Below, in pieces: positions 42,156-57,395 of a stretch of DNA of 64,000 nucleotides. How positions within the stretch are numbered: the first letter of the stretch is position 1; the number at the start of each line of letters is the position of its first letter. The notes beneath the pieces are model-generated. The model was not told where the DNA came from. It searched no databases and saw only the letters and a list, made by a program, of their open reading frames with translations. This DNA comes from Pseudomonas lini (GTDB lineage Bacteria; Pseudomonadota; Gammaproteobacteria; Pseudomonadales; Pseudomonadaceae): positions 4,092,001 to 4,156,000 of the forward strand of contig NZ_OZ061318.1 in the NCBI RefSeq assembly GCF_964063345.1. The letters are read 5' to 3'. A program made the position numbers and the translations under genes.

Positions 42156-44072
42156 ATGGGCAAAATTATCGGTATCGACCTGGGGACTACCAACTCCTGC
42201 GTCTCCGTGCTGGAAAACGGCAAAGCCAAAGTTATTGAAAACGCTGAAGGCGCGCGTACCACGCCGTCGATCATCGCTTATGCCAACGACGGTGAAATCC
42301 TGGTTGGTCAGTCGGCCAAGCGTCAGGCAGTGACCAATCCGCATAACACCCTGTACGCGGTGAAGCGTCTGATCGGTCGTCGTTTTGACGAAGAAGTCGT
42401 ACAGAAAGACATCCAGATGGTCCCTTACAAGATCGTCAAGGCTGACAACAACGACGCCTGGGTTGAAGTGAACGGCCAGAAAATGGCGCCGCCACAAATT
42501 TCGGCTGAAATTCTGAAGAAAATGAAGAAGACCGCCGAAGACTACCTCGGCGAGCCAGTGACCGAAGCGGTCATCACCGTTCCGGCCTACTTCAACGACA
42601 GCCAGCGTCAAGCCACCAAAGACGCCGGCCGCATCGCGGGTCTGGACGTTAAACGTATCATCAACGAACCAACCGCAGCGGCACTGGCCTACGGTATGGA
42701 CAAGGCGAAAGGCGATCACACCGTGATCGTTTACGACTTGGGCGGCGGTACTTTCGACGTTTCCGTGATCGAAATCGCTGAAGTCGATGGCGAGCACCAG
42801 TTCGAAGTGTTGGCCACCAACGGCGACACTTTCCTGGGTGGTGAAGACTTTGACATCCGTCTGATCGACTACCTCGTTGACGAGTTCAAGAAAGAAAGCG
42901 GCATGAACCTCAAGGGTGACCCGCTGGCCATGCAGCGTCTGAAAGAAGCCGCTGAGAAAGCCAAGATCGAACTGTCCTCGAGCCAGTCGACCGACGTGAA
43001 CCTGCCGTACATCACTGCAGACGCTACCGGTCCTAAGCACTTGAACGTGAAAATCTCCCGCGCCAAGCTCGAAGCGTTGGTGGAAGACCTGGTTCAGCGC
43101 ACCATCGAACCTTGCCGCATCGCCATGAAAGATGCCGGTATCGAGATTGGTGCGATCAACGACGTGATCCTGGTCGGCGGTCAGACCCGTATGCCACTGG
43201 TTCAGAAGCTGGTGACCGATTTCTTCGGTAAAGAAGCACGTAAAGACGTCAACCCTGACGAAGCTGTTGCCATGGGTGCTGCTATCCAGGGCGCGGTATT
43301 GGCCGGTGACGTGAAAGACGTTCTGCTGCTCGACGTCAGCCCGCTGACCTTGGGTATCGAAACCATGGGCGGCGTGATGACCGCGCTGATCGAGAAAAAC
43401 ACCACGATTCCTACCAAGAAATCGCAAGTGTTCTCGACTGCCGACGACAACCAGGGCGCAGTGACCATTCACGTGCTGCAAGGTGAGCGTAAGCAAGCCG
43501 CACAGAACAAGTCCCTGGGCAAGTTCGACCTGGCCGAGATTCCACCAGCACCACGTGGCGTGCCACAAATCGAAGTGACCTTCGACATCGACGCCAACGG
43601 CATCCTGCACGTCGGCGCGAAAGACAAGGCTACCGGCAAGACTCAGTCGATCGTGATCAAGGCCAACTCCGGTCTGTCCGAGGAAGAAATTCAGCAGATG
43701 GTTCGCGATGCTGAAGTGAACGCTGAAGAAGACCGCAAGTTCGAAGAGCTGGCCAGCGCCCGTAACCAGGGCGATGCCCTGGTTCACTCGACGCGCAAAA
43801 TGGTCGCTGATGCTGGCGACAAAGTGAGCGCTGAAGAGAAGACTGCAATCGAAGCCGCTGTCGTTGCCCTGGAAACCGCCATCAAAGGTGATGACAAGGC
43901 CGCTATCGAAGCCAAGGTTGAAGAGTTGTCCAAGGTTTCCGCGCCAGTGGCTCAGAAAATGTACGCTGATCAGGCTCAGCCAGCTGAAGGCGCGGCGCCG
44001 AAAGACGAATCGGCTGAAAAGGCTGACGACGTTGTCGATGCCGAGTTCGAAGAAGTCAAAGACCACAAGTAA
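42156..44072 (+). CDS. dnaK: Chaperone DnaK (Hsp70)
   Basis: A 638-residue Hsp70. The phosphate-binding loop [14 protein letters not shown] is at the N-terminus; then [18 protein letters not shown], the [18 protein letters not shown] linker and substrate domain, and the acidic C-terminal tail ([15 protein letters not shown]) typical of bacterial DnaK. The start is ATG 42156, with GGGAGAG upstream; an ATG two codons earlier is possible. Confidence 0.98.
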   Translation: MGKIIGIDLGTTNSCVSVLENGKAKVIENAEGARTTPSIIAYANDGEILVGQSAKRQAVTNPHNTLYAVKRLIGRRFDEEVVQKDIQMVPYKIVKADNNDAWVEVNGQKMAPPQISAEILKKMKKTAEDYLGEPVTEAVITVPAYFNDSQRQATKDAGRIAGLDVKRIINEPTAAALAYGMDKAKGDHTVIVYDLGGGTFDVSVIEIAEVDGEHQFEVLATNGDTFLGGEDFDIRLIDYLVDEFKKESGMNLKGDPLAMQRLKEAAEKAKIELSSSQSTDVNLPYITADATGPKHLNVKISRAKLEALVEDLVQRTIEPCRIAMKDAGIEIGAINDVILVGGQTRMPLVQKLVTDFFGKEARKDVNPDEAVAMGAAIQGAVLAGDVKDVLLLDVSPLTLGIETMGGVMTALIEKNTTIPTKKSQVFSTADDNQGAVTIHVLQGERKQAAQNKSLGKFDLAEIPPAPRGVPQIEVTFDIDANGILHVGAKDKATGKTQSIVIKANSGLSEEEIQQMVRDAEVNAEEDRKFEELASARNQGDALVHSTRKMVADAGDKVSAEEKTAIEAAVVALETAIKGDDKAAIEAKVEELSKVSAPVAQKMYADQAQPAEGAAPKDESAEKADDVVDAEFEEVKDHK

Positions 44073-44126
44073 GTTGTTGGTCGCCCGGTTGACTGCCTTC
44101 AGGCGGTGACTGGTAGGATGTCGCCG

Positions 44127-44146
44127 CGCGGGAGCTTGCTCCCGCG
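44127..44146. repeat. Single REP palindrome
   Basis: CGCGGGAGCTTGCTCCCGCG, the core of the Pseudomonas REP family, between dnaK and dnaJ. It can limit transcript decay or readthrough and so help set the higher dnaK:dnaJ ratio. Confidence 0.8.
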
Positions 44147-44369
44147 TTGGCGTGTCTGGAGTTAGCGAATTTTTACAGCATGCGACAGCGCTCGGGTGCT
44201 GAAGGTATGACCGGAAATGCTCCTGCTTTTCGAGTCGAAAGTACCGCATCGAATCAAAGACCAGGATCGTTGAATTGACGTGAGTTGGGTCCGGGCCTGT
44301 ATTGGGGCTCAACGAGTTTGGCGAGGCTCAGGAGAGGTTTGCCGAACGTCCTTAAGAGTGCAAAGACTT

Positions 44370-45494
44370 ATGGCAAAGCGTGACTATTACGAAGTATTGG
44401 GTGTTGAGCGTGGTTCAAGCGAAGCGGACCTGAAAAAGGCCTACCGTCGCCTGGCGATGAAGCACCACCCGGACCGTAATCCCGATGACAAAGCGTCGGA
44501 AGATATGTTCAAGGAGGCCAACGAGGCCTACGAAGTGCTGTCCGATTCCAGCAAGCGCGCGGCCTATGACCAATACGGTCATGCCGGTGTCGACCCGAGC
44601 ATGGGTGGCGGCGGTGCCGGGTTTGGCGGTCAGAACTTCTCCGATATCTTTGGCGATGTCTTCAGTGACTTCTTCGGTGGCGGTCGCGGCGGTGCTCGTG
44701 GCGGCGCTCAGCGCGGCAGCGACCTGCGTTACACCCTGGAGCTGAACCTGGAAGAAGCGGTGCGCGGCACGACCGTGAATATCCGCGTTCCGACACTGGT
44801 CAACTGCAAGCCGTGCGACGGCTCGGGCGCCAAGAAAGGCTCCTCTCCGGTCACTTGTCCGACGTGCGGCGGTATCGGTCAGGTGCGCATGCAGCAGGGC
44901 TTCTTCTCGGTGCAGCAGACCTGCCCGCGTTGCCATGGCCAGGGCAAGATCATTTCCGATCCGTGCGATTCCTGCCGCGGCGAAGGTCGTGTCGAAGAGT
45001 ACAAGACCCTGTCGGTGAAAGTGCCGGCCGGTGTCGATACGGGTGACCGTATTCGCCTGTCCGGTGAAGGCGAGGCGGGAGCGCAGGGTGGCCCGACCGG
45101 CGACCTGTACGTGGTGATCAACGTGCGTGAGCACGCGATCTTTCAGCGTGACGGCAAGCATCTGTTCTGCGAAGTGCCGATCAGCTTCGTCGATGCAGCG
45201 CTGGGCGGCGAGCTGGAGATTCCGACCCTCGATGGTCGGGTCAAACTGAAGATCCCTGAAGGGACTCAGACCGGTAAGCAGTTCCGTGTTCGCGGTAAAG
45301 GCGTCGCGCCGGTTCGTGGTGGCGGTGCTGGTGACCTGATGTGCCGTGTGGCGGTCGAAACCCCGGTCAACCTGGGTCGGCGTCAGCGCGAATTGCTTGA
45401 GGAGTTCCGCAGCTCCCTGGCGGACGACAACAGTCATTCGCCGAAAACCACCGGTTGGTTCGAAGGCGTGAAGCGCTTCTTCGGCGATTTGTAA
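44370..45494 (+). CDS. dnaJ: Chaperone DnaJ (Hsp40)
   Basis: A 374-residue co-chaperone. The J domain ([20 protein letters not shown], with the HPD motif in KHHPDRNPD), the glycine/phenylalanine-rich segment, four CxxCxGxG-type zinc repeats ([42 protein letters not shown]) and the substrate domain follow in order. The start MAKRDYY at 44370 lies 90 bases inside the longest open frame. dapB starts 9 bases after its stop. Confidence 0.97.
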   Translation: MAKRDYYEVLGVERGSSEADLKKAYRRLAMKHHPDRNPDDKASEDMFKEANEAYEVLSDSSKRAAYDQYGHAGVDPSMGGGGAGFGGQNFSDIFGDVFSDFFGGGRGGARGGAQRGSDLRYTLELNLEEAVRGTTVNIRVPTLVNCKPCDGSGAKKGSSPVTCPTCGGIGQVRMQQGFFSVQQTCPRCHGQGKIISDPCDSCRGEGRVEEYKTLSVKVPAGVDTGDRIRLSGEGEAGAQGGPTGDLYVVINVREHAIFQRDGKHLFCEVPISFVDAALGGELEIPTLDGRVKLKIPEGTQTGKQFRVRGKGVAPVRGGGAGDLMCRVAVETPVNLGRRQRELLEEFRSSLADDNSHSPKTTGWFEGVKRFFGDL

Positions 45495-46310
<816 letters not shown>

Positions 46311-46321
46311 GATGTGCCCGA

Positions 46322-46358
46322 AATCGGGTTCAAACTCATCGTTTGGACCCGGTTTTAT
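46322..46358 (+). terminator. Terminator after dapB
   Basis: GGGTTCAAAC-TCATC-GTTTGGACCC stem followed by GGTTTTATT. Confidence 0.85.
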
Positions 46359-46420
46359 TCCGCCAAGCGACGTCCTGTCGCATTCTCCGGCCTTTAGGGC
46401 TCATTGGCGGTAGACCAAAA

Positions 46421-46579
46421 ATGCCTTTTTCTGTAAGCTACAGCTTTAGTGTGTCCACTAAAAGCGCGCAGAATAATTCGGTGAAGAAGCGGGGTGACGT
46501 GTCCATACGTCACTCCGCTTTTTTACAACCTGCGATCGCCCTTTCAGGCTTTATATTTACGGGAGGTCTTCTTGACTAA
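46421..46579 (+). CDS. Possible leader ORF upstream of and overlapping carA
   Basis: A 52-codon frame ([20 protein letters not shown]...) that starts at ATG 46421, runs through the leader hairpin at 46487-46525 and ends at TAA 46579, eight bases beyond the start of carA. No good ribosome binding site is seen. If translated, ribosome movement could govern folding of the hairpin. Its reality is not established. Confidence 0.35.
   Translation: MPFSVSYSFSVSTKSAQNNSVKKRGDVSIRHSAFLQPAIALSGFIFTGGLLD
46487..46525 (+). promoter_or_regulatory. Terminator-like attenuator hairpin in the carA leader
   Basis: AAGCGG-GGTGACGT pairs with ACGTCAC-TCCGCTT around GTCCAT and runs directly into TTTTTTAC. This is a complete intrinsic-terminator shape, 47 bases upstream of the carA start, as expected for premature termination control. 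Confidence 0.75.
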
Positions 46580-47708
46580 GCCAGCCATACTCGCCCTTGC
46601 TGATGGCAGCATTTTTCGCGGCGAAGCCATTGGAGCCGACGGTCAAACCGTTGGTGAGGTGGTGTTCAACACCGCAATGACCGGCTATCAGGAAATCCTT
46701 ACCGATCCTTCCTACGCCCAACAGATCGTTACCCTGACGTACCCGCACATCGGCAATACCGGCACTACGCCGGAAGACGCCGAGTCCGACCGCGTCTGGT
46801 CCGCTGGCCTGGTCATTCGTGACCTGCCACTGGTTGCGAGCAACTGGCGCAACACGATGTCACTGTCCGACTACCTGAAAGCCAACAATGTGGTGGCAAT
46901 CGCCGGTATCGACACTCGCCGCCTGACGCGCATCCTGCGTGAGAAAGGCGCACAGAACGGCTGCATCATGGCCGGTGACAACATTTCCGAAGAAGCTGCC
47001 ATCGCCGCAGCTCAGGGTTTCCCTGGCCTCAAAGGCATGGACCTGGCAAAAGTCGTCAGCACCAAAGAGAAGTACGAGTGGCGCTCGACGGTCTGGGATC
47101 TGAAAACCGACAGCCACGCGACTCTGGAAGCCTCCGAGCTGCCATATCACGTGGTGGCTTACGACTACGGCGTCAAGCTGAACATTCTGCGCATGCTGGT
47201 CGAGCGCGGTTGCCGCGTGACCGTGGTGCCTGCACAGACTCCGGCCGCCGAAGCACTGGCACTGAAACCGGACGGCGTGTTCCTGTCCAACGGCCCGGGC
47301 GACCCTGAGCCATGCGACTACGCGATCCAGGCAATCAAGGATGTGCTGGAAACCGAAATTCCGGTATTCGGCATCTGCCTCGGTCACCAGCTGCTGGCTC
47401 TGGCCTCCGGCGCCAAGACCCTGAAAATGGGTCACGGCCACCACGGTGCCAACCACCCGGTCCAGGATCTGGACAGCGGTGTGGTGATGATCACCAGCCA
47501 GAACCACGGTTTTGCGGTAGACGAAGCGACCCTGCCAGGTAACGTTCGGGCGATCCACAAATCGCTGTTCGACGGCACCCTGCAAGGCATCGAGCGTACC
47601 GACAAGAGCGCCTTCAGCTTCCAGGGTCACCCTGAAGCCAGCCCTGGCCCGAACGACGTAGCGCCACTGTTTGATCGCTTCATCAATGAAATGGCCAAGC
47701 GACGCTAA
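46572..47708 (+). CDS. carA: Carbamoyl-phosphate synthase small subunit
   Basis: A 378-residue glutaminase subunit that supplies ammonia to CarB for arginine and pyrimidine synthesis. The N-terminal domain begins [20 protein letters not shown]; the class I amidotransferase domain has the nucleophile region [14 protein letters not shown] and the C-terminal GHPEASPGP. The start is TTG at 46572, set by GGGAGGT at the proper distance and by alignment of the N-terminus; non-ATG initiation of carA is known in Pseudomonas. A terminator-like hairpin in the leader suggests attenuation. Confidence 0.96.
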   Translation: MTKPAILALADGSIFRGEAIGADGQTVGEVVFNTAMTGYQEILTDPSYAQQIVTLTYPHIGNTGTTPEDAESDRVWSAGLVIRDLPLVASNWRNTMSLSDYLKANNVVAIAGIDTRRLTRILREKGAQNGCIMAGDNISEEAAIAAAQGFPGLKGMDLAKVVSTKEKYEWRSTVWDLKTDSHATLEASELPYHVVAYDYGVKLNILRMLVERGCRVTVVPAQTPAAEALALKPDGVFLSNGPGDPEPCDYAIQAIKDVLETEIPVFGICLGHQLLALASGAKTLKMGHGHHGANHPVQDLDSGVVMITSQNHGFAVDEATLPGNVRAIHKSLFDGTLQGIERTDKSAFSFQGHPEASPGPNDVAPLFDRFINEMAKRR

Positions 47709-47727
47709 TCGCTCGCCCTGATGTAGC

Positions 47728-47772
47728 GAAGCCTGAGGGCGGTCCCGAAACCGGTGGCCCCCTCAAGGCTTC
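47728..47772 (+). other. Hairpin in the carA-carB gap
   Basis: GAAGCCTGAGGG pairs with CCCTCAAGGCTTC (one bulged base) around a 20-base loop. No U tract follows. It may influence processing or the carA:carB ratio. Confidence 0.6.
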
Positions 47773-47825
47773 AGAGATTGAACAAGACGGCTTGCCGACT
47801 GACCTGCGGATTTGAGTGACAACCC

Positions 47826-51043
<3,218 letters not shown>

Positions 51044-51047
<4 letters not shown>

Positions 51048-51520
51048 TCAAATACCCAATGACCGTCCAGGGCGCGAAAGCCCTGGAAGAAGAGCACGCT
51101 CACCTGACCAAGGTCGTCCGTCCGAAGCTGAGCCAGGACATCGGTACGGCCCGCGAGTTGGGTGACTTGAAGGAAAACGCCGAATACCACGCTGCTCGCG
51201 AGCAGCAGGGTATGGTCGAGGCGCGGATTCGTGATATCGAAGGCCGGATTCAGAATCAGGTCATCATTGATGTCACGACCATTCCCCACACCGGCAAAGT
51301 GATTTTCGGCACCACCGTTGAAATCGCCAACGTCGAGACTGATGAAAGCGTCACTTACCACATCGTGGGTGAGGATGAGGCTGACTTCAAACTCGGCAAG
51401 ATTTCGGTGGGTTCGCCACTGGCCCGCGCCTTGATTGCCAAGGAAGAGGGTGATGTGGTCGCCGTGAAAACGCCAGGTGGCGTTATCGAGTATGAGATTG
51501 TCGAAGTTCGCCACATCTGA
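51044..51520 (+). CDS. greA: Transcription elongation factor GreA
   Basis: A 158-residue factor that rescues backtracked RNA polymerase. The N-terminal coiled-coil finger carries the acidic tip ([20 protein letters not shown]), and the C-terminal FKBP-like domain ends with [17 protein letters not shown]. The ATG overlaps the carB stop, so it is translationally coupled to carB. Confidence 0.96.
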
Positions 51521-51525
51521 AAGAA

Positions 51526-51548
51526 GGCGCCCGCTACGTGCGGGCGCC
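51526..51548 (+). other. Hairpin between greA and the DUF4149-like gene
   Basis: GGCGCCCGC-TACGT-GCGGGCGCC, a perfect 9-bp stem ending at the base before the next ATG. It lacks a U tract and covers the place where a ribosome binding site should be. Confidence 0.65.
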
Positions 51549-51953
51549 ATGCTTTGGCAGCTGACCCAAATGTTGTGGGTTGGCGGCTTGTGGCTGTTGC
51601 ACATCGGTCTGCTGCCGGTGCTGGGGCGAATAGGCCTGGCACCGCTGCTGATCGACGAAATTGCAGGCATGCTGAATACGCTGATGGTGGGATTTGCCAC
51701 GGCGTGTGTGGGTTTTCAGGCTTTGGTGCTGGTTCAGGCCAAGGGCCTTGCCAGTCTATGGCGCGATATTCGTGGGCAACTGCTGCTGATGGCACTGTAT
51801 GGGGGCGCGATGTATTTCGCGGTCCACGTCGGCTGGCCGCACGCGGCGCATTGGCAGCTGTTCAGCTATCTTGTTCTGGGATTTTCCGGGCTGGTGCTGG
51901 TGATGCAACCGGTGCCGGGATGGAGTGTGAGGGTGCGCGAAGCACACCCTTGA
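51549..51953 (+). CDS. Small inner-membrane protein (DUF4149-like)
   Basis: A 134-residue protein with four membrane helices (about residues 5-25, 45-65, 78-95 and 100-120). The MLWQLTQMLWVGGLWLLHIG start is typical of the conserved membrane protein between greA and yhbY in Pseudomonas. Function is unknown. The ATG at 51549 directly follows a hairpin, so its translation may depend on ribosomes leaving greA or on an upstream start in the same frame (51492). Confidence 0.7.
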   Translation: MLWQLTQMLWVGGLWLLHIGLLPVLGRIGLAPLLIDEIAGMLNTLMVGFATACVGFQALVLVQAKGLASLWRDIRGQLLLMALYGGAMYFAVHVGWPHAAHWQLFSYLVLGFSGLVLVMQPVPGWSVRVREAHP

Positions 51954-51962
51954 CCCTTGTCA

Positions 51963-52271
51963 TCACTTGAAGCGATGGACGTTCGACAGCTGCTTGTTGA
52001 CGCTGAAGTTCTTGCGGTAAATCAGTGCCATCTTGCCGATGACCTGAACCAGATCGGCTTTGCCGGCCTTGCAGAGTTCTGCAATGGCTGCCAGGCGCGA
52101 TTCGCGATCAAGGATGTTGAGCTTGATTTTGATCAGCTCGTGATCCGCCAAAGCGCGTTCAAGTTCGGCTAACACACCTTCAGTCAAACCGTTGTCAGCC
52201 ACAATCAAAACTGGTTTCAGATGGTGGCCAATGGATTTGTACTGTTTCTTCTGCTCTTGAGTGAGCGGCAT
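51963..52271 (-). CDS. yhbY: Ribosome assembly RNA-binding protein YhbY
   Basis: A 102-residue CRM-domain protein (LTQEQKKQYKSIGHHLKPVL, VLAELERALADHELIKIKLN, DLVQVIGKMALIYRKN) that takes part in large-subunit maturation. It is divergent from rlmE, with a 100-base shared promoter region holding a perfect 21-base palindrome. Confidence 0.92.
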   Translation of the reverse strand: MPLTQEQKKQYKSIGHHLKPVLIVADNGLTEGVLAELERALADHELIKIKLNILDRESRLAAIAELCKAGKADLVQVIGKMALIYRKNFSVNKQLSNVHRFK

Positions 52272-52296
52272 AATCTGACCCTTTAGTCTGGATTCT

Positions 52297-52317
52297 GTAA
52301 AATGGCGGCCATTTTAC
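52297..52317. promoter_or_regulatory. Perfect 21-base palindrome between yhbY and rlmE
   Basis: GTAAAATGGC-G-GCCATTTTAC lies 26 bases upstream of yhbY and 56 bases upstream of rlmE. It could be an operator for both genes; no regulator is assigned. Confidence 0.6.
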
Positions 52318-52372
52318 CCGAGGGTTCGTGGATCCGCCCAATTAATCACGACCCTTATCATCGAGGTGCCCA

Positions 52373-53002
52373 ATGGCGCGTTCCAAGACAAGCCTTGGTT
52401 GGCTGAAAAGACATGTCAATGATCCCTATGTGAAGCAGGCGCAGAAGGATGGTTACCGCTCGCGTGCGAGTTACAAGCTTCTGGAGGTCCAGGAGAAATA
52501 CAAGCTGATCCGTCCGGGTATGAGCGTTGTCGACCTGGGTGCGGCGCCCGGCGGCTGGTCGCAGGTCACTAGTCGGCTGATCGGTGGTCAGGGGCGTCTG
52601 ATCGCCTCGGACATCCTGGAAATGGACAGCATTCCGGACGTGACTTTCATCCAGGGTGACTTCACCCAGGACGAAGTGCTCGCTCAGATCCTTGAAGCCG
52701 TGGGTAATTCGCAGGTGGACCTTGTGATTTCCGATATGGCCCCCAATATGAGTGGTACGCCTGAGGTGGACATGCCAAAAGCCATGTTTCTATGTGAGCT
52801 GGCTCTTGATCTGGCGGCTCGGATACTCAAGCCGGGTGGTAATTTCGTGATCAAGGTGTTTCAGGGCGAAGGGTTTGATGCTTACGTGAAGGACGCTCGT
52901 CAGAAATTCGACAAGGTCCAGATGATCAAGCCGGACTCTTCCCGTGGCAGTTCCCGCGAGCAATACATGCTGGCTTGGGGCTACCGCGGCCGTAGTGAGT
53001 AA
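52373..53002 (+). CDS. rlmE: 23S rRNA (uridine2552-2'-O)-methyltransferase RlmE
   Basis: A 209-residue FtsJ-type methyltransferase. SAM motif [14 protein letters not shown] (about 56-69), and catalytic K-D-K-E residues in [30 protein letters not shown] and [11 protein letters not shown]. It methylates U2552 of 23S rRNA late in 50S assembly. In this genus it lies upstream of ftsH, as in E. coli. Confidence 0.96.
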   Translation: MARSKTSLGWLKRHVNDPYVKQAQKDGYRSRASYKLLEVQEKYKLIRPGMSVVDLGAAPGGWSQVTSRLIGGQGRLIASDILEMDSIPDVTFIQGDFTQDEVLAQILEAVGNSQVDLVISDMAPNMSGTPEVDMPKAMFLCELALDLAARILKPGGNFVIKVFQGEGFDAYVKDARQKFDKVQMIKPDSSRGSSREQYMLAWGYRGRSE

Positions 53003-53195
53003 ATCGAGGTTTTTTTGCGGGTCGATAGGATTTTCGTATTTCGTCCCGTGAGCATTAGCGAATATTGTGTAGAAAGTGTTTCACAAAGGGTTACAGACGG
53101 CGCCTGCCAGAGCCGTAGGTAATGTAGTAAGTTAGGCCGGTGAATATCATGCGAAGCACGCGCCATTAGCGGAGCTTGCTTCAGAGGGTAGTTAA

Positions 53196-55115
53196 TTGAA
53201 CGATATGGCAAAGAATCTGATCCTGTGGTTGATCATCGCGGCTGTCCTGGTGACGGTGATGAACAACTTCTCCAGCCCTAACGAGCCGCAGACCCTCAAC
53301 TATTCCGACTTCATCCAGCAGGTCAAGGATGGCAAGGTCGAGCGCGTAGCGGTTGATGGCTACGTGATTACCGGCAAGCGCAACGATGGCGACAGCTTCA
53401 AGACCATTCGTCCGGCAATCCAGGACAATGGCCTGATCGGCGACCTCGTGGATAACCACGTGGTAGTCGAAGGCAAACAGCCTGAGCAGCAAAGCATCTG
53501 GACTCAACTCCTGGTCGCAAGCTTCCCGATCCTGGTAATCATCGCTGTCTTCATGTTCTTCATGCGACAGATGCAGGGCGGTGCCGGTGGCAAGGGCGGG
53601 CCGATGAGCTTCGGCAAGAGCAAGGCGCGCCTGCTCTCCGAAGATCAGGTGAAAACCACTTTGGCTGACGTTGCTGGTTGCGACGAAGCCAAGGAAGAAG
53701 TTGGCGAGCTGGTCGAATTCCTGCGTGATCCGGGCAAGTTCCAGCGTTTGGGCGGTCGCATTCCTCGTGGCGTGCTGATGGTTGGTCCTCCTGGTACCGG
53801 TAAAACCTTGATCGCCAAGGCGATTGCCGGCGAAGCCAAAGTGCCGTTCTTCACTATTTCCGGTTCCGATTTCGTCGAAATGTTCGTCGGTGTCGGTGCC
53901 AGTCGTGTTCGTGACATGTTCGAGCAGGCGAAGAAACACGCGCCATGCATCATCTTCATCGATGAAATCGACGCCGTCGGTCGCCACCGTGGTGCCGGCA
54001 TGGGCGGCGGTCACGACGAGCGCGAACAGACACTCAACCAGTTGCTGGTAGAGATGGACGGCTTCGAAATGAATGACGGCATCATCGTCATTGCAGCGAC
54101 CAACCGTCCCGACGTGCTGGACCCTGCATTGCTGCGTCCGGGCCGTTTCGACCGTCAGGTCGTGGTCGGCCTGCCGGATATCCGTGGTCGCGAGCAGATT
54201 CTCAAAGTCCACATGCGCAAAGTGCCAATGGGTGACGACGTCGCTCCGGCCGTGATCGCGCGTGGTACTCCTGGTTTCTCCGGTGCCGACCTGGCCAACC
54301 TGGTGAACGAGGCGTCGCTGTTCGCAGCCCGTGCCGGCAAGCGCATCGTCGAGATGAAAGAGTTCGAGCTGGCCAAAGACAAGATCATGATGGGTGCCGA
54401 GCGCAAATCCATGGTCATGTCCGAGAAAGAGAAGCAGAACACTGCTTATCACGAAGCTGGCCACGCTATCGTCGGTCGTGTCGTCCCTGAGCATGACCCG
54501 GTCTACAAAGTGTCGATCATCCCGCGCGGTCGTGCGCTTGGTGTGACCATGTTCCTGCCGGAAGAAGATCGCTACAGCCTGTCCAAGCGTGCGCTGATCA
54601 GTCAGATCTGCTCGCTGTATGGCGGTCGTATCGCTGAAGAAATGACCTTGGGCTTCGATGGCGTCACTACCGGTGCATCCAACGACATCATGCGTGCCAG
54701 CCAGATCGCACGGAACATGGTAACCAAGTGGGGCTTGTCGGAAAAACTTGGTCCGTTGATGTACGCCGAAGAAGAGGGCGAAGTGTTCCTCGGTCGTGGC
54801 GGCGGTGGTCAACATGCCAGCTTCTCCGGCGAGACAGCCAAGCTGATCGACTCCGAAGTACGCAGCATCATTGACCAATGCTACGGCACGGCCAAACAGA
54901 TCCTTACGGATAACCGTGACAAGCTTGATGCCATGGCGGATGCCTTGATGAAGTACGAGACGATCGATGCTGATCAGATCGATGACATCATGGCGGGTCG
55001 TGCGCCTCGCGAGCCTCGCGACTGGTCTGGCGGCAGTGATACTTCCGGCACGCCTCCGGCGGTGCAGGATGGGCGTCCGGAAACACCAATCGGTGGCCCG
55101 GCTGCTGACGTATAA
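53196..55115 (+). CDS. ftsH: Membrane-bound AAA+ protease FtsH
   Basis: A 639-residue protease. Two membrane helices (about 7-23 and 102-122) flank a periplasmic domain; Walker A GPPGTGKT at about 197-204, Walker [15 protein letters not shown] region, and zinc site HEAGH at about 419-423. It degrades LpxC-type and misfolded membrane substrates. The start is TTG 53196 because AGAGGGT lies six bases upstream; ATG 53205 is possible. folP follows after eight bases. Confidence 0.96.
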   Translation: MNDMAKNLILWLIIAAVLVTVMNNFSSPNEPQTLNYSDFIQQVKDGKVERVAVDGYVITGKRNDGDSFKTIRPAIQDNGLIGDLVDNHVVVEGKQPEQQSIWTQLLVASFPILVIIAVFMFFMRQMQGGAGGKGGPMSFGKSKARLLSEDQVKTTLADVAGCDEAKEEVGELVEFLRDPGKFQRLGGRIPRGVLMVGPPGTGKTLIAKAIAGEAKVPFFTISGSDFVEMFVGVGASRVRDMFEQAKKHAPCIIFIDEIDAVGRHRGAGMGGGHDEREQTLNQLLVEMDGFEMNDGIIVIAATNRPDVLDPALLRPGRFDRQVVVGLPDIRGREQILKVHMRKVPMGDDVAPAVIARGTPGFSGADLANLVNEASLFAARAGKRIVEMKEFELAKDKIMMGAERKSMVMSEKEKQNTAYHEAGHAIVGRVVPEHDPVYKVSIIPRGRALGVTMFLPEEDRYSLSKRALISQICSLYGGRIAEEMTLGFDGVTTGASNDIMRASQIARNMVTKWGLSEKLGPLMYAEEEGEVFLGRGGGGQHASFSGETAKLIDSEVRSIIDQCYGTAKQILTDNRDKLDAMADALMKYETIDADQIDDIMAGRAPREPRDWSGGSDTSGTPPAVQDGRPETPIGGPAADV

Positions 55116-55123
55116 GGTTTGAA

Positions 55124-55975
55124 ATGACTTTTGTTCAGTCCTCAACCCGGTTGCCTTGCGGCAACCGGGTTCTTGATTTGGCCCAGACGCATGTCATGGG
55201 CATTCTCAATGTCACTCCCGACTCCTTCTCCGATGGCGGCCAATACAGCCAGCTGGATGCGGCGCTGCGCCACGCCGAGGCGATGGTGGCGGCTGGCGCG
55301 ACGCTGATCGACGTTGGTGGCGAATCGACCCGGCCGGGTGCCCGGGCGGTTTCACCGCTTGAAGAGCTCGAGCGTGTAGCGCCTATCGTTGAGCGTATCA
55401 GTCGTGAACTCGATGTGATTATCTCGGTCGATACATCCACGCCAGCGGTCATGCGTGAAACCGCAAGACTGGGGGCGGGCTTGATCAATGATGTGCGTTC
55501 GTTGCGCCGAGACGGAGCCCTGGATGCAGCAGCGGCCACCGGTTTGCCGGTGTGTCTGATGCATATGCTCGGTGAGCCGGGCGACATGCAGGACAATCCG
55601 CAGTACCAGGATGTGACGAAAGAGGTCGGTGAGTTTCTCGCTGAACGCATGCTTCAGTGCGCATCGGTAGGCATCCCTGCCGAGCGGATCATCCTCGATC
55701 CGGGGTTCGGCTTCGCGAAAACCTTGCAGCACAACTTGAGCTTGTTTAAGCATATGGAGGCCTTGCATGCCTTGGGGCGGCCCCTGTTGGTCGGGGTTTC
55801 GCGAAAGAGCATGATCGGGCAAGCCTTGAATCGGCCGGTGGGAGAACGCCTGCATGGCGGTTTAGCGCTCGCGGCACTGGCTTCAATCAAGGGGGCGCGT
55901 ATATTGCGCGTCCATGATGTGGCTGAAACGGTCGACGTAGTGCGAATGATTGCTGCGGTAGAATCAGCCGAATAA
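55124..55975 (+). CDS. folP: Dihydropteroate synthase
   Basis: A 283-residue folate enzyme joining the pterin pyrophosphate to para-aminobenzoate; the target of sulfonamides. TIM-barrel motifs: [66 protein letters not shown] and [10 protein letters not shown]. Length and motifs are normal. It is followed closely by glmM, as in many bacteria. Confidence 0.96.
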   Translation: MTFVQSSTRLPCGNRVLDLAQTHVMGILNVTPDSFSDGGQYSQLDAALRHAEAMVAAGATLIDVGGESTRPGARAVSPLEELERVAPIVERISRELDVIISVDTSTPAVMRETARLGAGLINDVRSLRRDGALDAAAATGLPVCLMHMLGEPGDMQDNPQYQDVTKEVGEFLAERMLQCASVGIPAERIILDPGFGFAKTLQHNLSLFKHMEALHALGRPLLVGVSRKSMIGQALNRPVGERLHGGLALAALASIKGARILRVHDVAETVDVVRMIAAVESAE

Positions 55976-55991
55976 GAATGATGGAGTACTT

Positions 55992-57329
55992 ATGAGTAAA
56001 AAATACTTTGGCACCGACGGCATTCGTGGTCGGGTCGGTCAATACCCGATAACTCCTGATTTCATGCTCAAGCTTGGCTGGGCGGCAGGCATGGCATTTC
56101 GCAGCATGGGTGCCTGCAAGGTGCTCGTGGGCAAGGACACCCGGATATCCGGTTACATGTTCGAATCGGCGCTTGAGGCCGGGCTGACCTCGGCAGGTGC
56201 TGATGTGATGCTCCTGGGGCCGATGCCGACGCCGGCCATCGCCTATCTGACACGTACCTTTCATGCCGAAGCCGGCATCGTGATCAGCGCTTCGCACAAT
56301 CCTCATGATGATAACGGCATCAAATTTTTCTCCGGGAAGGGCACCAAGCTTCCGGATGAAGTCGAATTGATGATTGAAGAGTTGCTCGACACCCCGATGA
56401 CCGTGGTTGAGTCGAGCAAAATCGGCAAAGTATCGCGAATCAACGATGCCTCGGGTCGTTATATCGAATTCTGCAAGAGCAGCGTTCCGACCGGCACCAG
56501 TTTCGCTGGGCTGAAGATCGTGATCGACTGTGCCCACGGTGCGACCTATAAAGTGGCGCCTAGTGTGTTCCGAGAGCTGGGAGCCGATGTCGTTGTGCTT
56601 TCTGCTCATCCTAATGGCCTGAACATCAATGAGAATTGCGGTTCGACCCATATGGAGCCGCTGCAAGCTGCTGTATTGGCCGAGCAAGCCGATTTGGGTA
56701 TTGCCTTTGACGGTGATGGTGACCGGGTCCAGATGGTCGATCACACCGGCACTGTCGTCGATGGCGACGAGTTGTTGTTTATCATTGCTCGCGATCTGCA
56801 AGAGCGCGGCAAGTTGCAGGGCGGTGTCGTCGGTACGCTGATGAGTAACCTGGGGCTGGAATTGGCCCTGGCGGATCTGGCAATTCCTTTTGTGCGCGCC
56901 AACGTTGGCGACCGTTACGTGATCTCCGAGTTGCTGGAGCGCGATTGGCTGGTGGGTGGGGAAAACTCAGGGCACATTGTCTGCTTCAGTCACACCACCA
57001 CTGGTGATGCGATCATTGCTGCGCTGCAGGTGTTGATGGCCCTTAAGAGGCGCGTAGAAAGCCTGGCTCAGTCCCGTCAGGCGCTGCGCAAGTGTCCTCA
57101 GGTGCTGATCAATGTCCGGTTTGGCGGTGGTGCGAATCCGATCGAACATCCGACAGTCAAAGAGGCCAGTGATCGTGTGACCCAGGCGATGGCCGGTCGT
57201 GGGCGCGTACTGTTACGCAAGTCCGGGACAGAGCCGCTGGTGCGGGTCATGGTCGAGGGCGAGGACGAAACGCAGGTTCGCGGTTACGCCGAAGAGCTGG
57301 CAAAACTGGTAACTGAAGTTTCTGTCTGA
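55992..57329 (+). CDS. glmM: Phosphoglucosamine mutase
   Basis: A 445-residue mutase that converts glucosamine-6-P to glucosamine-1-P for peptidoglycan and LPS. N-terminal [20 protein letters not shown], the active serine in [20 protein letters not shown], metal loop [13 protein letters not shown] and phosphate-binding [24 protein letters not shown] precedes the ATG. Confidence 0.97.
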   Translation: MSKKYFGTDGIRGRVGQYPITPDFMLKLGWAAGMAFRSMGACKVLVGKDTRISGYMFESALEAGLTSAGADVMLLGPMPTPAIAYLTRTFHAEAGIVISASHNPHDDNGIKFFSGKGTKLPDEVELMIEELLDTPMTVVESSKIGKVSRINDASGRYIEFCKSSVPTGTSFAGLKIVIDCAHGATYKVAPSVFRELGADVVVLSAHPNGLNINENCGSTHMEPLQAAVLAEQADLGIAFDGDGDRVQMVDHTGTVVDGDELLFIIARDLQERGKLQGGVVGTLMSNLGLELALADLAIPFVRANVGDRYVISELLERDWLVGGENSGHIVCFSHTTTGDAIIAALQVLMALKRRVESLAQSRQALRKCPQVLINVRFGGGANPIEHPTVKEASDRVTQAMAGRGRVLLRKSGTEPLVRVMVEGEDETQVRGYAEELAKLVTEVSV

Positions 57330-57395
57330 TTTCGGCTTGCCAGCCATGATTGTGTTGGGTAACATCTGCGCCCACTTTGACCGACGAGGTACAGC

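Noticed and set aside
42090..44312. 740-codon minus-strand frame opposite dnaK
   Set aside because: Antisense to an intact dnaK; the encoded sequence has no recognisable domain and arises from codon bias.
53181..55145. 654-codon minus-strand frame opposite ftsH
   Set aside because: Antisense shadow of ftsH.
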